The translations under genes were made by a program, and so were the position numbers. The notes beneath the pieces are model-generated. The model was not told the origin of the DNA. It did no database searches and was given only the letters and a program-made list of their open reading frames with translations. 64,000 nt of DNA from an uncultured Roseicyclus sp. Lineage in GTDB: Bacteria > Pseudomonadota > Alphaproteobacteria > Rhodobacterales > Rhodobacteraceae. Positions 17,524 to 28,733 of the stretch are shown here, one piece after another; the stretch's first letter is position 1, and every line of letters begins with the position of its first letter. The DNA is taken from positions 62,001 to 126,000 of the forward strand of contig CAKZPN010000076.1 of NCBI GenBank assembly GCA_937139335.1. The letters are read 5' to 3'.

Positions 17524-18881
17524 GACCGGTAATCCGCATTGATGTCGATGTAGGCGTGGGTCAGGTCGCAGGTCCAGACGGTCGCCGTGCCGCGGCCAAG
17601 GCCGAGGTCGACGGCGATGACCAGTTCCTGCCCCTTCATGTATTTGGCGCCCGCGGCCTCGGTGTAGCTTTCGGCGCGCCAGCCCTTTTCGGCTACCACG
17701 ATATCGCCGAAGCGGATCGTCAACAGGTCGCGGTCTGCAGTGGCGCCCGACTTGCCCACCGCCATCACGATGCGGCCCCAGTTCGGATCTTCGCCCGCGA
17801 TCGCGGTCTTCACCAGCGGCGAATTGGCGATGGAGCGGGCAACCTTGTCCGCGTCGCGGGCGGATTTCGCGCCGGTCACCTGCACCTCGACCAGCTTCGT
17901 CGCCCCCTCGCCGTCGCGCACGATCTGAAGTGCCAGATCGCGCATCACCGCATCCAGCGCGGCAGCGAAGACGCGGCCTTCGGCGGAGCGGGCGGAGGCC
18001 AGCGGCACGTTGCCCGCCCGCCCCGTCGCGGCCAACAGGACCGTGTCCGAGGTCGAGGTGTCGCTGTCGACCGTCACCGCGTTGAAGCTGCGCTTGGTCG
18101 CGGCGGACAGCATCGCCTGCAACCCGTCCTGCGTCACGGCGGCATCGGTGAAGATGTAGCCCAGCATCGTCGCCATGTCGGGCGCGATCATGCCCGAGCC
18201 CTTGGCGAAGCCCGCGATCCGCACCGGCTTGCCGTCGATCTCGACCTCGGCCATCGCGCCCTTCGGGAAGGTGTCGGTCGTCATGATCGCGCGGGCCGCG
18301 ACCGCAGCCTTGCCAGCGTCCAGGCCATCGGCCAGCACCGGCAGGACGGCGGTGATCTTGTCGGCCGGAAGCGGCTCCCCGATGACGCCGGTCGACGAGG
18401 TGAACACGTGATCGGCCGGGATGCGCAGCGCCTGCGCAGCCGCCTCCGAGATCACGCGCACATCCGATGCGCCGCGCGCGCCGGTGAACGTGTTGGCGTT
18501 GCCCGAGTTCACGACGATGGCAAAGCCGTTCTTCGACACCTCGGGCAGCGCCTTGAGCTTGTCCTGGCAATCCAGCACCGCGGCCGACCGGGTGGCCGAC
18601 CGGGTGAAGACCCCGGCCAGCGTCGCGCCCGCCGCGATCTCGACCAGCATCACGTCGGTGCGGTTCTGGTAGCGCACGCCCGCCTCGCCGGCGGCGAAGC
18701 GGACCCCGTCGATGGCCGGCAGGTCGGGGAAGGACGCGGGCGCGAGCGGCGAAACGGCCATCGGGGCTTTCGCCGCCGGCTTGGCTTTCTTCGCCTTCTT
18801 TTCGGCCTTCACCGCCTTGTCGACCTTTGCGGCCTTGTCAGCCTTGGCCTTGGGTTTCTTCTTTTTCTCATCCTTGGCCAT
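17520..18881 (-). CDS. argJ: Glutamate N-acetyltransferase ArgJ with lysine-rich N-terminal extension
   Basis: ArgJ transfers the acetyl group from N-acetylornithine to glutamate (and may also use acetyl-CoA) in arginine synthesis. The self-cleavage site ATMLGY is present, with the nucleophilic Thr at about residue 238. SGNANTFTGARG and SSTGVIGEPLP are further signatures. Residues 1-40 are an unusual Lys/Ala-rich extension (starting MAKDEKKKKPKAKADKAAKV) ahead of the normal start MAVSPLAPASFPDLPAIDGV. The long start is supported by AGGGGGG six bases upstream of ATG 18881; no Shine-Dalgarno precedes the inner ATG. Downstream it is coupled to mutT, upstream to the parvulin gene (25 bases). Confidence 0.95.
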   Translation of the reverse strand: MAKDEKKKKPKAKADKAAKVDKAVKAEKKAKKAKPAAKAPMAVSPLAPASFPDLPAIDGVRFAAGEAGVRYQNRTDVMLVEIAAGATLAGVFTRSATRSAAVLDCQDKLKALPEVSKNGFAIVVNSGNANTFTGARGASDVRVISEAAAQALRIPADHVFTSSTGVIGEPLPADKITAVLPVLADGLDAGKAAVAARAIMTTDTFPKGAMAEVEIDGKPVRIAGFAKGSGMIAPDMATMLGYIFTDAAVTQDGLQAMLSAATKRSFNAVTVDSDTSTSDTVLLAATGRAGNVPLASARSAEGRVFAAALDAVMRDLALQIVRDGEGATKLVEVQVTGAKSARDADKVARSIANSPLVKTAIAGEDPNWGRIVMAVGKSGATADRDLLTIRFGDIVVAEKGWRAESYTEAAGAKYMKGQELVIAVDLGLGRGTATVWTCDLTHAYIDINADYRS

Positions 18882-18906
18882 CGGTGTGCCCCCCTGAACT
18901 CAGCCG

Positions 18907-19746
18907 TTACTCGGCAAGCAGATCCAAGTCGCGGATCGCCGACGGGTCAATCTCGATTTCGGGGCGCTCGACCTCGGCGGCCGCGGTCAGTTCCGTGATC
19001 GCGGCATCGACGCGGGCGCGGCGCAGCCCTTCCTCAAGCTCGGCGCGAACCTGCTCCAGCCCCGGAGGCTCTTGCTCGCGGGTCTCGTTCAGGATGACGA
19101 CATGCCAGCCGAACTGCGTTTCGACCGGGGCCGAAACCTCGCCCACTTCAAGGCCGAACACGGCCTCCTCGAAAGACGGGACCATCATGCCGGCAGTGAA
19201 CCAGCCCAGCTGCCCGCCGTTTGGGCCCGACGGTCCGATCGAACGTTCCTGCGCCAACTCGCCGAAATCGGCGCCCTCGGCCAGTTCCTCGATCAGCGCC
19301 TGCGCCTCTTCCTCGGTCTCCACGAGAATGTGCGCGGCATTGTATTCGGTCACCGCCCCGGTGCTGCCGTATTGTGCGTCATATTCGGCCTGCACCTCTT
19401 CCTCGGACAGCTCGGCCAGGCCGATATCGTCCAGCAGCATCGCGGCCAGAAACGCGCGGCGCTCGTTGTCGAGGCCCAGTTCCATCCGGCGGGTGACGTC
19501 CTCGGCAGCGACGGAGGCCAGGATTTCCTGCTGCACCAGTTGCTCCAGCAAGCCGTCGAACAGCACGTTGTCCGGCAGCTCCTGGTACTGCGGCGGCAGC
19601 ATCTGCTGCATCGCGATCACGTGCCCCAGCGTGATGTCGGTGCCGTTCACCGTGGCCAGCACGGTATCGGCGCTGGGCGCGTCCTGCGCCATGACGGGCA
19701 TGGTCAACAGTGCCGTCACGGCGGCCGAGGCGATAAACTTCTTCAT
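18907..19746 (-). CDS. Exported parvulin-type peptidyl-prolyl isomerase
   Basis: The 279-residue protein has a signal peptide (KKFIASAAVTALLTMPVMA) and a C-terminal rotamase (parvulin) domain at about residues 135-230, seen as AAHILVETEEEAQALIEELA and SIGPSGPNGGQLGWF then FGWHVVIL. The N-terminal helical part resembles SurA/PrsA-type chaperones. It probably assists folding of exported proteins in the periplasm. AAGGACG precedes ATG 19746. It is divergent from secA, so a secretion chaperone and the secretion motor share one intergenic region. Confidence 0.92.
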   Translation of the reverse strand: MKKFIASAAVTALLTMPVMAQDAPSADTVLATVNGTDITLGHVIAMQQMLPPQYQELPDNVLFDGLLEQLVQQEILASVAAEDVTRRMELGLDNERRAFLAAMLLDDIGLAELSEEEVQAEYDAQYGSTGAVTEYNAAHILVETEEEAQALIEELAEGADFGELAQERSIGPSGPNGGQLGWFTAGMMVPSFEEAVFGLEVGEVSAPVETQFGWHVVILNETREQEPPGLEQVRAELEEGLRRARVDAAITELTAAAEVERPEIEIDPSAIRDLDLLAE

Positions 19747-19768
19747 GGAACGCGTCCTTTTGCTTTGT

Positions 19769-19788
19769 CGCGGGCAGGTCTGCCCGCG
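19769..19788. repeat. Inverted repeat in the parvulin-secA intergenic region
   Basis: Arms CGCGGGCA (19769-19776) and TGCCCGCG (19781-19788) are perfectly complementary around GGTC. The repeat lies 22 bases upstream of the parvulin start and would form a stable hairpin in its leader. No T-run follows, so it is not a classical terminator. It could be an operator or a leader structure. Confidence 0.5.
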
Positions 19789-19817
19789 TTGACACCTATG
19801 TGGCGGGCCCTTATGTC
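19789..19817 (+). promoter_or_regulatory. Candidate sigma-70 promoter for secA
   Basis: TTGACA (19789-19794), a 17-base spacer and TATGTC (19812-19817) form a good -35 and a partial -10 on the plus strand, about 150 bases upstream of secA. The region contains no other gene that could use it. The transcription start is not determined. Confidence 0.4.
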
Positions 19818-19967
19818 GCTTGACGGATCGCATCGGGGCCATGGCCTGCTGCCGCCGTTGATAGACCGCCGCGATGGGCCGAACAACCCGGATGCCCCAC
19901 ACGATCGATTGAGATTTCCCGGCCTGCGCAGCATCGTGCGAACGGGCCACGACAGAAGGCGCGTCAT

Positions 19968-22682
<2,715 letters not shown>

Positions 22683-22773
22683 CCCTTCACAATCACTGTC
22701 CGATTTGACCGTGGTTTCGCCCCATTCGGGGGGCATCGTGCTGCCGAGCAGACGACAAGAAGGCACGCGGGTC

Positions 22774-23739
22774 ATGGCCGTCCAGAAACTGATCATCCGG
22801 TCCGTGGCCCTTGCGGCCATCGCGGGCGGCGGTGTCGCCGCGGCCCAGCACTTCGGGTTTGGCGTGGCTCCGGGCCGCGCGCAGCCGGTCGTGCAGGCGG
22901 ACGCCGGACCGCAGGCCATACCCGCGCCGCCTGTTCTGGCCGACGGTGCTGTCCTTCCCCCGCCTCCGCTCCCGGTCCCCGTGCCCGAACCACCGCCCCC
23001 CGCCGCGACGGTCGCACAGGCGCCGCAAACCGCCGAGCCGCCCCAAGCCACCAGCCCCCTCGGCTTGCCTTGCGGGCTGAGCGTGAGCGGCGAGGCGATG
23101 CCGGGCGCCGTCGTCGCGGTCGACATCATGGAACCCTGCGCGCCCAACGCCCGCGTCACCATCACCCACGGCCCACTGGTCTTCGACGCCCGGACGGACG
23201 GGGTGGGCCTGCTGACCCTCGACATACCGGCGCTGGAAACCCCCGCCTTCATCACCGTCCGGTTCGAGGACGGCACCGAGGCGACGACGCTGGCCGGCCT
23301 GCCCGACCTCATCGACTTCGACCGCGTCGCGATCACCTGGGACGAGGATCGCGAGCTGCAACTGCACGCCTTCGCGGCGGGCGCGGAATTCGGCGGCCCC
23401 GGCCATGTCTGGCAGGAGACCCCCGGCAGCCTCGCGGATGCCATCACCGGCACCGGCGGCGTCCTGACCCAACTCGGCGACGCAAGCCTCGACGCACCGC
23501 GCCTTGCGCAGGTCTACACTGTTCCGCGGGCCCTGCGCGACGACCTGGCCGTGTCGGTCGAAGTGCCCGTCACCGAGCGGAATTGCGGCCAGCCGGTACG
23601 CGCCCAGAGCATCGCGATTGCCCCCGACGGCGCGATCACCGCCCGCCCGATCAGCTTCGTGCTTCCCGGCTGCGACACGGTGGGCGAGTATCTGTTGTTG
23701 CAAAATCTCTTCCAGGACCTGAGACTCGCCTCCAATTGA
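22774..23739 (+). CDS. Exported proline-rich hypothetical protein
   Basis: The 321-residue product has an N-terminal hydrophobic anchor or signal (IRSVALAAIAGGGVAAA), a Pro-rich linker (about residues 45-90, with PPPPLPVPVPEPPPP) and a C-terminal beta-rich domain. That domain contains LPCGLSVSGEAMPGAVVAVD, an Ig-like pattern, and a further Cys pair (NCGQP, PGCDT). No known family is certain. Start ATG 22774 has AAGAAGG about ten bases upstream; longer in-frame starts would lie inside secA. It precedes the PstS/OmpA fusion by 20 bases, so the two are probably co-transcribed and both act in the periplasm. Confidence 0.8.
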   Translation: MAVQKLIIRSVALAAIAGGGVAAAQHFGFGVAPGRAQPVVQADAGPQAIPAPPVLADGAVLPPPPLPVPVPEPPPPAATVAQAPQTAEPPQATSPLGLPCGLSVSGEAMPGAVVAVDIMEPCAPNARVTITHGPLVFDARTDGVGLLTLDIPALETPAFITVRFEDGTEATTLAGLPDLIDFDRVAITWDEDRELQLHAFAAGAEFGGPGHVWQETPGSLADAITGTGGVLTQLGDASLDAPRLAQVYTVPRALRDDLAVSVEVPVTERNCGQPVRAQSIAIAPDGAITARPISFVLPGCDTVGEYLLLQNLFQDLRLASN

Positions 23740-23759
23740 GGCCCTGTCACGCAGCATCC

Positions 23760-25328
23760 ATGCCAGATTTCCGGGGGGCGGCCCTCTGCGCCGCCTTGAC
23801 CTGCCTGTTCCTGCTCGCCCCCGTCGCTGCGCCCGCGCAGGATGTGGAACTGCGTTCCTTCGACGGCAGCGTGACGCTCGAGGGCAACTTGATCGCCTAT
23901 GACGGCGCCTATTACCGGCTCGCCACCGTATACGGCCCGCTGACCGTCGCCGCCGAGGGCGTGCGATGCGCCGGGCCCGGCTGCCCCGACCTTGGCAGCT
24001 TCATCGCCGAGGCGCGGATCGCGGGCGAGGCGACGGTGGCCGAAGGGCTGTTGCCCGCGCTGCTGGCGGGCTTCGCCGACAGCCGCGGCATGGTGCTGGA
24101 CGGGCCGGAGCCGACGTCAGATGGCCTCGCCTACACGCTTCTCCGCGGCGACGGCAGCACCGCGGCGCGCTTTTCGGTCGCCCCCGGCAACAGCGACAGC
24201 GGGTTCCTGGCGCTTTTGAACGGCGACACGGACATGGCCCTGACCCTGCGCGAACCCTCCGAGGCGGAACGCCGCGCCGACCGGGCCGCGGCCCCTGACG
24301 ATCCGGCGCTGATCCGCCGCGTGCGCGTCATCGGGCTCGACGCGCTGGTGCCCATCGTCGCGCCGCAGAACCCGATCGACGCGGTGTCGCTGCCGAACCT
24401 GGCGCAGGTTTTCGCGGGCGAGGTCGACAACTGGCAGGCCTTCGGCGGTCCCGACGCGCCCATCGCGCTGCACCTGCTCGACCCGGGTCTTGGCCTGGCG
24501 CAATCCTTCGAGACGCGTATCCTGCCTGACGGCGAGGATGCGCCGTCGGCGCTCGACATCACCCGCCACGCCAGCGCGCTGGACCTGGCCGCCGCCGTCG
24601 CGGGCGATGCCTACGCGCTCGGCATCACCGCGCAATCGGCGCGCGGCGCGGCGCGCAGCCTGCCGCTGTCGGGCGCATGCGGTTTCTCGCAGACCGCCGA
24701 CGCCAATGCCGTGAAGGCCGAGGATTACCCCCTCACTGCGCCCGTCTACGTGTACCTTGCGCCGCGCCGCCTGCCGCAGCTTGTGCGCGATTTCCTCGCC
24801 TGGACCGAGACCGAGGCCGCCGAGCGCGCCGTGGCCGAGGCGGGCTTCGTGAACCAGAGCCTCACGCGCACGCCTCTGGCGCTGCAAGGCACACGGATCG
24901 CCAACGCTGTCGCCGCCGCCGGCGAGGAGGTGCCGCTGGAGGAGGTGCAACGCCTCGTCGCGACGCTGGGCGGGGCCGAACGCCTGTCCTCCACCTTCCG
25001 TTTCGATGACGGCTCGATCGACCTCGACGCACAATCGCGCGCCTCGGCGGCGCGGCTGGCCGCGGCGATCGAACGCGGCGCGTTTGACGGGCGACGGCTG
25101 ATCTTCGTGGGCTTCTCGGACGGCGAGGGCCGCGCGGAACTGAACCTGCGCCTGTCGCGCCGCCGCGCCGAAACCGTGCGCGACGCCGTTCTAGCCGCCG
25201 CCGAGGCCGCCGACCCCGACCGCATCACCTTCGCCATCGACGCCTTCGGCGAGGCGATGCCGATGGCCTGCGAGGACAGCGATTGGGGAAGGGCGGTGAA
25301 CCGCCGGGTCGAGGTCTGGCTGGATTGA
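23760..25328 (+). CDS. PstS-like periplasmic-binding domain fused to OmpA domain
   Basis: The 522-residue protein has a signal peptide (ending LLAPVAAPAQ), a middle part like phosphate-binding PstS proteins (VIGLDALVPIVAPQNPIDAV, then LAQVFAGEVDNWQAFGG) and a C-terminal OmpA/MotB peptidoglycan-binding domain (FDDGSIDLDAQ, then LIFVGFSDGEGRAELNLRLS and RAVNRRVEVWLD). The OmpA part usually holds a protein to the cell wall. The PstS-like part suggests ligand binding, but phosphate specificity is not shown. The protein may be a wall-tethered binding or scaffold protein. It follows the Pro-rich exported protein gene by 20 bases. Confidence 0.85.
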   Translation: MPDFRGAALCAALTCLFLLAPVAAPAQDVELRSFDGSVTLEGNLIAYDGAYYRLATVYGPLTVAAEGVRCAGPGCPDLGSFIAEARIAGEATVAEGLLPALLAGFADSRGMVLDGPEPTSDGLAYTLLRGDGSTAARFSVAPGNSDSGFLALLNGDTDMALTLREPSEAERRADRAAAPDDPALIRRVRVIGLDALVPIVAPQNPIDAVSLPNLAQVFAGEVDNWQAFGGPDAPIALHLLDPGLGLAQSFETRILPDGEDAPSALDITRHASALDLAAAVAGDAYALGITAQSARGAARSLPLSGACGFSQTADANAVKAEDYPLTAPVYVYLAPRRLPQLVRDFLAWTETEAAERAVAEAGFVNQSLTRTPLALQGTRIANAVAAAGEEVPLEEVQRLVATLGGAERLSSTFRFDDGSIDLDAQSRASAARLAAAIERGAFDGRRLIFVGFSDGEGRAELNLRLSRRRAETVRDAVLAAAEAADPDRITFAIDAFGEAMPMACEDSDWGRAVNRRVEVWLD

Positions 25329-25331
25329 GGC

Positions 25332-25451
25332 TCAGGCCGCCTCTCGCGCCGGGGGCGGGTCCAGCGGCGCACCGGCCCGACGGTCCTTTGGCCTATCCTC
25401 GGGCGGGGGCGGGAGCCTGGTGAATACGGGGTAGCCGGGACGGCCCAACAT
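25332..25451 (-). CDS. Possible 39-residue protein translationally coupled to radC
   Basis: A short frame starts at ATG 25451, sharing one base with the radC stop codon (TGATG), and ends at 25332, three bases from the convergent PstS/OmpA gene. The product begins MLGRPGYPVFTRLPPPPEDR, is rich in Pro, Arg and Asp, and has no signal peptide or membrane segment. TGATG overlaps often mark real coupled genes, and the frame fills the whole gap exactly. Against it stand the low-complexity composition and the lack of a recognised family. Confidence 0.35.
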   Translation of the reverse strand: MLGRPGYPVFTRLPPPPEDRPKDRRAGAPLDPPPAREAA

Positions 25452-26233
25452 CACAGATATCCTTCACTGCGAAAACTCAGCTCACGCGCCTTGCCGATGA
25501 TGAGGTGGTCGTGGACGACAAGCCCCAGAACCTGGGCGGCGTCGCGAATGACGTAGGTCATGTCGATGTCCGCCTGGCTGGGCGCCGGATCGCCCGAGGG
25601 GTGATTGTGCACCAGGATCAGCGCGGAGGCGTTCAGCTCCAGCGCGCGCTTCACCACCTCGCGAGGGCATACCGGCACGTGGTCGACGGTGCCGTCGGCC
25701 TGCGCCTCGTCCGCGATCAGCACATTCTTGCGGTCGAGGTAGAGAACCCGGAACTGCTCCAGGTCGCGATGCGCCATCGCGGTTTGGCAGTATTCCAGCA
25801 GCGCGTTCCAGGACGACAGGATCGGCTTCTTCAGCACCTTTGCGCGCGCCATGCGGTGGCCCACCGCCTCGATCAGCTTCAGCTCGAAGATCACCCGTTC
25901 GCCCACGCCCTCCACCTCCTTCAGGCGGGCCGGTGGCGCGGCAAGGACGTGGTTGAGATCGCCGAAGCGTTTCAGCATCGATTTGGCCAGCGGCTTGGTG
26001 TCGCCGCGCGGCAGGGCGCGGTAGAGGATCATCTCGAGCAGCTCGTAATCCGGCACCGCGCCCGCCCCGCCCTCGGTAAAGCGTTGCCGCAGCCGGTCGC
26101 GGTGGGCGTGGCGGTGCAGCTCCGCGCCCGCAGACGGCCCCGCGGCCTTGCGCGCCATCGCCCGCGTTGCGCCGCTTGCGGGCACGAACCGGGGCGAGAC
26201 TTCGTCGAAGGAAAAGGTCGGCTGGTCGGACAT
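25451..26233 (-). CDS. radC: RadC-family JAB/MPN-domain protein
   Basis: The 260-residue protein has a helix-hairpin-helix-like part (LKEVEGVGERVIFELKLIEA, about residues 104-123) and a JAB1/MPN metalloprotease-like domain. The metal-site motif is LVHNHPSGDPAPSQAD (His209, His211, Asp222). RadC proteins are widespread and historically tied to DNA repair, but the biochemical role is unsettled. ATG 26233 lacks a clear Shine-Dalgarno sequence. It lies 47 bases downstream of map on the same strand and may be co-transcribed with it. Confidence 0.92.
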   Translation of the reverse strand: MSDQPTFSFDEVSPRFVPASGATRAMARKAAGPSAGAELHRHAHRDRLRQRFTEGGAGAVPDYELLEMILYRALPRGDTKPLAKSMLKRFGDLNHVLAAPPARLKEVEGVGERVIFELKLIEAVGHRMARAKVLKKPILSSWNALLEYCQTAMAHRDLEQFRVLYLDRKNVLIADEAQADGTVDHVPVCPREVVKRALELNASALILVHNHPSGDPAPSQADIDMTYVIRDAAQVLGLVVHDHLIIGKARELSFRSEGYL

Positions 26234-26280
26234 GCCGCCAGCTTCCGAAAAAAAGGTTAATGCAAGGTTATCGGAAAGAT

Positions 26281-27090
26281 TCAGCCCGCGGTGGGGTGGA
26301 ACTTTCCGCCCGGCGAGAGGGTGAAGATCTCGGCCCCCGTCGCGGTCACGCCGATGGAATGCTCGAACTGCGCCGACAGCGATTTGTCGCGGGTGACGGC
26401 GGTCCAGTCATCGGCCAGCACCTTGGTCTCGGGCCGGCCGAGGTTCACCATCGGCTCGATCGTGAAGAACATGCCTTCCTGCAACACCGGGCCGGTGCCG
26501 GGGCGGCCGTAGTGCAGCACGTTGGGCGGCGCGTGGAACACTTGGCCCAGGCCGTGCCCGCAGAAATCGCGCACCACCGACATGCGCTGGGCCTCGACAT
26601 AGCTCTGGATCGCGTGGCCGATGTCGCCGAAGGTGTTGCCGGGCCTGACCGCCTCGATCCCCTTGAACAGCGCGTCATGGGTCACGTCGATCAGCCGCTC
26701 GGCCTTGCGGCCAAGCTTGCCCGCGACATACATCCGGCTGGTGTCGCCGAACCATCCGTCCACGATCACGGTGACGTCGATGTTGAGAATATCGCCGTCC
26801 TTCAGCACCTTGGCGCCGGGGATGCCGTGGCAGACAACGTGGTTCACGCTGATGCAGGACGCATGCTGGTAGCCGCGATAGCCGATGGTGGCTGAGGTCG
26901 CGCCGGCCTCTTCCACCATGCGCTGGATCGCGGTGTCGATCACCTCGGTCGTCTGGCCGGGAACGACGAGCGGCGCCACGTCGTCGAGGATGCGCGCAGC
27001 CAATTGCCCCGCGCGGTGCATCCCGGCGAAGTCCTCAGCAGTGTGAATACGAATGCCGTCTTTTGTCAGACGGCCCTTGAAATCGTCCAA
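26281..27090 (-). CDS. map: Type I methionine aminopeptidase
   Basis: Removes the initiator methionine from nascent proteins. The five metal ligands are recognisable: Asp residues in NIDVTVIVDGWFGDTSRMY, His in FCGHGLGQVFH, Glu in FTIEPMVNLG and Glu in QFEHSIGV. SVNHVVCHGIPG supplies the substrate His. The 269-residue length is normal for type I. The gene is divergent from the molybdopterin-binding gene at 27269, with 178 bases between starts and no clear promoter seen. Confidence 0.96.
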   Translation of the reverse strand: MDDFKGRLTKDGIRIHTAEDFAGMHRAGQLAARILDDVAPLVVPGQTTEVIDTAIQRMVEEAGATSATIGYRGYQHASCISVNHVVCHGIPGAKVLKDGDILNIDVTVIVDGWFGDTSRMYVAGKLGRKAERLIDVTHDALFKGIEAVRPGNTFGDIGHAIQSYVEAQRMSVVRDFCGHGLGQVFHAPPNVLHYGRPGTGPVLQEGMFFTIEPMVNLGRPETKVLADDWTAVTRDKSLSAQFEHSIGVTATGAEIFTLSPGGKFHPTAG

Positions 27091-27268
27091 TCGCGGACCT
27101 CCGATCGCCTGTCAGACCCTAACCTAGGTCGCTTGCGTAACAATTTCCAGTCACTGCCGCGCGACCGGCCGGGGCGCGGCGGATCAGCGTAGCCGGGACG
27201 AGAGGGCTTGGAAAGCGCATCGGCGCGGGCCTATACCGATCCGGCAGGCAAGAACAAGCGAGGCGCCC

Positions 27269-27997
27269 ATGCAGACCCCCACCGCCGCGATGCTGGTGAT
27301 CGGCGACGAGATCCTGTCGGGGCGCACGCGCGACAGCAACATGCACCATCTCGCCGGCGCGCTGACCGTCCACGGCATCCGTCTGGCCGAGGCGCGGGTG
27401 GTGGCCGACGATCCGGCGCAGATCAAATCGGCGGTGCAGGCGCTGTCTGCGGGCTACGACCACGTCTTCACCTCGGGCGGCATCGGCCCGACGCATGACG
27501 ACATCACCGCCGACGCCGTGGCCGCGGCGATGGGTGCCGCCATCGACATCCGCGACGACGCCCGCGCGGTCCTGCAGGCGCATTACGACCGGCAGGGGCA
27601 GGAGCTGAACACCGCCCGCCTGCGCATGGCCCGCATCCCCGAGGGGGCGAGCCTGATCGACAACCCGATTTCCGCCGCCCCGGGCTTCACCATCGGCAAC
27701 GTGCACGTGATGGCCGGGGTGCCGGTGATCTTCGAGGCGATGGTGGCCAGCATCATGCCGACGCTGACCGGCGGGCCGCCGATGCTGTCGCAATCCCTGC
27801 GGATCGTGCGGGGAGAGGGCGATGTCGCGGCACCGCTGGGGCAACTGGCCGCCGAGCATCCCGAGGTCTCCATCGGCTCCTACCCGTTCCATCGCGACGG
27901 GGTGCATGGCACCAACATCGTCGTGCGCAGCCAGGACGGCGCCGCTGTCGACGCCGTGATGGGCGCGCTGGCGCGTCTCTTCCCCGACGCGGGCTGA
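27269..27997 (+). CDS. Molybdopterin-binding (CinA N-terminal-like) protein
   Basis: The 242-residue protein matches the MoCF/CinA-N domain: AAMLVIGDEILSGRTRDSN near the start, then VFTSGGIGPTHDDITADAV, and LIDNPISAAPGFTIGNVHVM. It is shorter than full CinA and lacks the C-terminal nicotinamide-deamidase domain. Stand-alone forms are common in alphaproteobacteria; their substrate (perhaps molybdopterin or a nucleotide such as ADP-ribose) is unclear. A GNAT gene starts three bases after its stop. Confidence 0.88.
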   Translation: MQTPTAAMLVIGDEILSGRTRDSNMHHLAGALTVHGIRLAEARVVADDPAQIKSAVQALSAGYDHVFTSGGIGPTHDDITADAVAAAMGAAIDIRDDARAVLQAHYDRQGQELNTARLRMARIPEGASLIDNPISAAPGFTIGNVHVMAGVPVIFEAMVASIMPTLTGGPPMLSQSLRIVRGEGDVAAPLGQLAAEHPEVSIGSYPFHRDGVHGTNIVVRSQDGAAVDAVMGALARLFPDAG

Positions 27998-28000
27998 CGC

Positions 28001-28726
28001 ATGCAGATCGCCGAGCTTGCCCCCGTCATAGCCGCCACATGGCCGCCCGCCGCGACGGTCGAGACCGGCGCCTTCACGGTGCCGGACGGCGCCGGCGGCG
28101 GGCAGCGGGTGAGCGCGGCGCGGCTGACCGACCCGTCTGCCTCCGACGCGGGCGAAGCGGATATCGACGCGGCCATCGCGGCCCTGGCCGAGATCGGCCA
28201 GCCGCCGCTGTTCATGGTGCTGGGGCACCAATCCGGCCTCGACGCGCGGCTGGAAGCCCGCGGCTTCGCCACACGGGACAGCACGCTTGCGATGACCATT
28301 GCCAGCGCCGCGCTGGCCGCGCCGCCGCCCCCCGTTACCTGCTTCGCCATCTGGCCGCCGCTCGCGATCCAGGTGGAGCTTTGGGCCGCGGGCGGCATCG
28401 GTCCCGCACGGCTGGCGGTGATGCAGCGTGCCAAGGGCCCGAAGATGTCCTTCTTCGGGCGGATCACCGACAAGCCCGCCGGCACCGCCTTCGTCGGTAT
28501 CCACAACGGTGTCGCCATGCTGCACGCCCTGGAGGTTGGGCCCGCCCATCGCCGCAAGGGGCTGGGCCTGACCATGATGCGCGCCGCCGCAGATTGGGCG
28601 CGGGCCGAGGGGGCCGCGAGCTTCGCGATCCTCGTTACGCAGGAAAACCAGCCGGCGCAGGGCCTTTATTCTTCCTTGGGGTTCCAAGCTGTGGGACAGT
28701 ATCACTACAGATCCTTGCAAGCCTGA
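28001..28726 (+). CDS. GNAT family N-acetyltransferase
   Basis: The 241-residue protein has the acetyl-CoA-binding GNAT core at its C-terminus: LEVGPAHRRKGLGLTMMRAA (motif A), then ENQPAQGLYSSLGFQAVGQY (motif B). The N-terminal half is a more divergent GNAT-like fold. The substrate is unknown. ATG 28001 comes three bases after the stop of the molybdopterin-binding gene, and the OmpA-domain gene follows seven bases later, so the three are probably co-transcribed. Confidence 0.85.
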   Translation: MQIAELAPVIAATWPPAATVETGAFTVPDGAGGGQRVSAARLTDPSASDAGEADIDAAIAALAEIGQPPLFMVLGHQSGLDARLEARGFATRDSTLAMTIASAALAAPPPPVTCFAIWPPLAIQVELWAAGGIGPARLAVMQRAKGPKMSFFGRITDKPAGTAFVGIHNGVAMLHALEVGPAHRRKGLGLTMMRAAADWARAEGAASFAILVTQENQPAQGLYSSLGFQAVGQYHYRSLQA

Positions 28727-28733
28727 CCGGCCC

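Noticed and set aside
26240..26275. Run of seven T residues between map and radC (minus strand) as a terminator
   Set aside because: The T-run lies inside the loop of a weak 6-bp hairpin, not after a stem, and the two genes are only 47 bases apart.
25432..27200. GTAGCCGGGACG occurring twice (near 25432 and 27188)
   Set aside because: Twelve bases, no palindrome, and G+C-rich; chance or very old repeat cannot be told apart.
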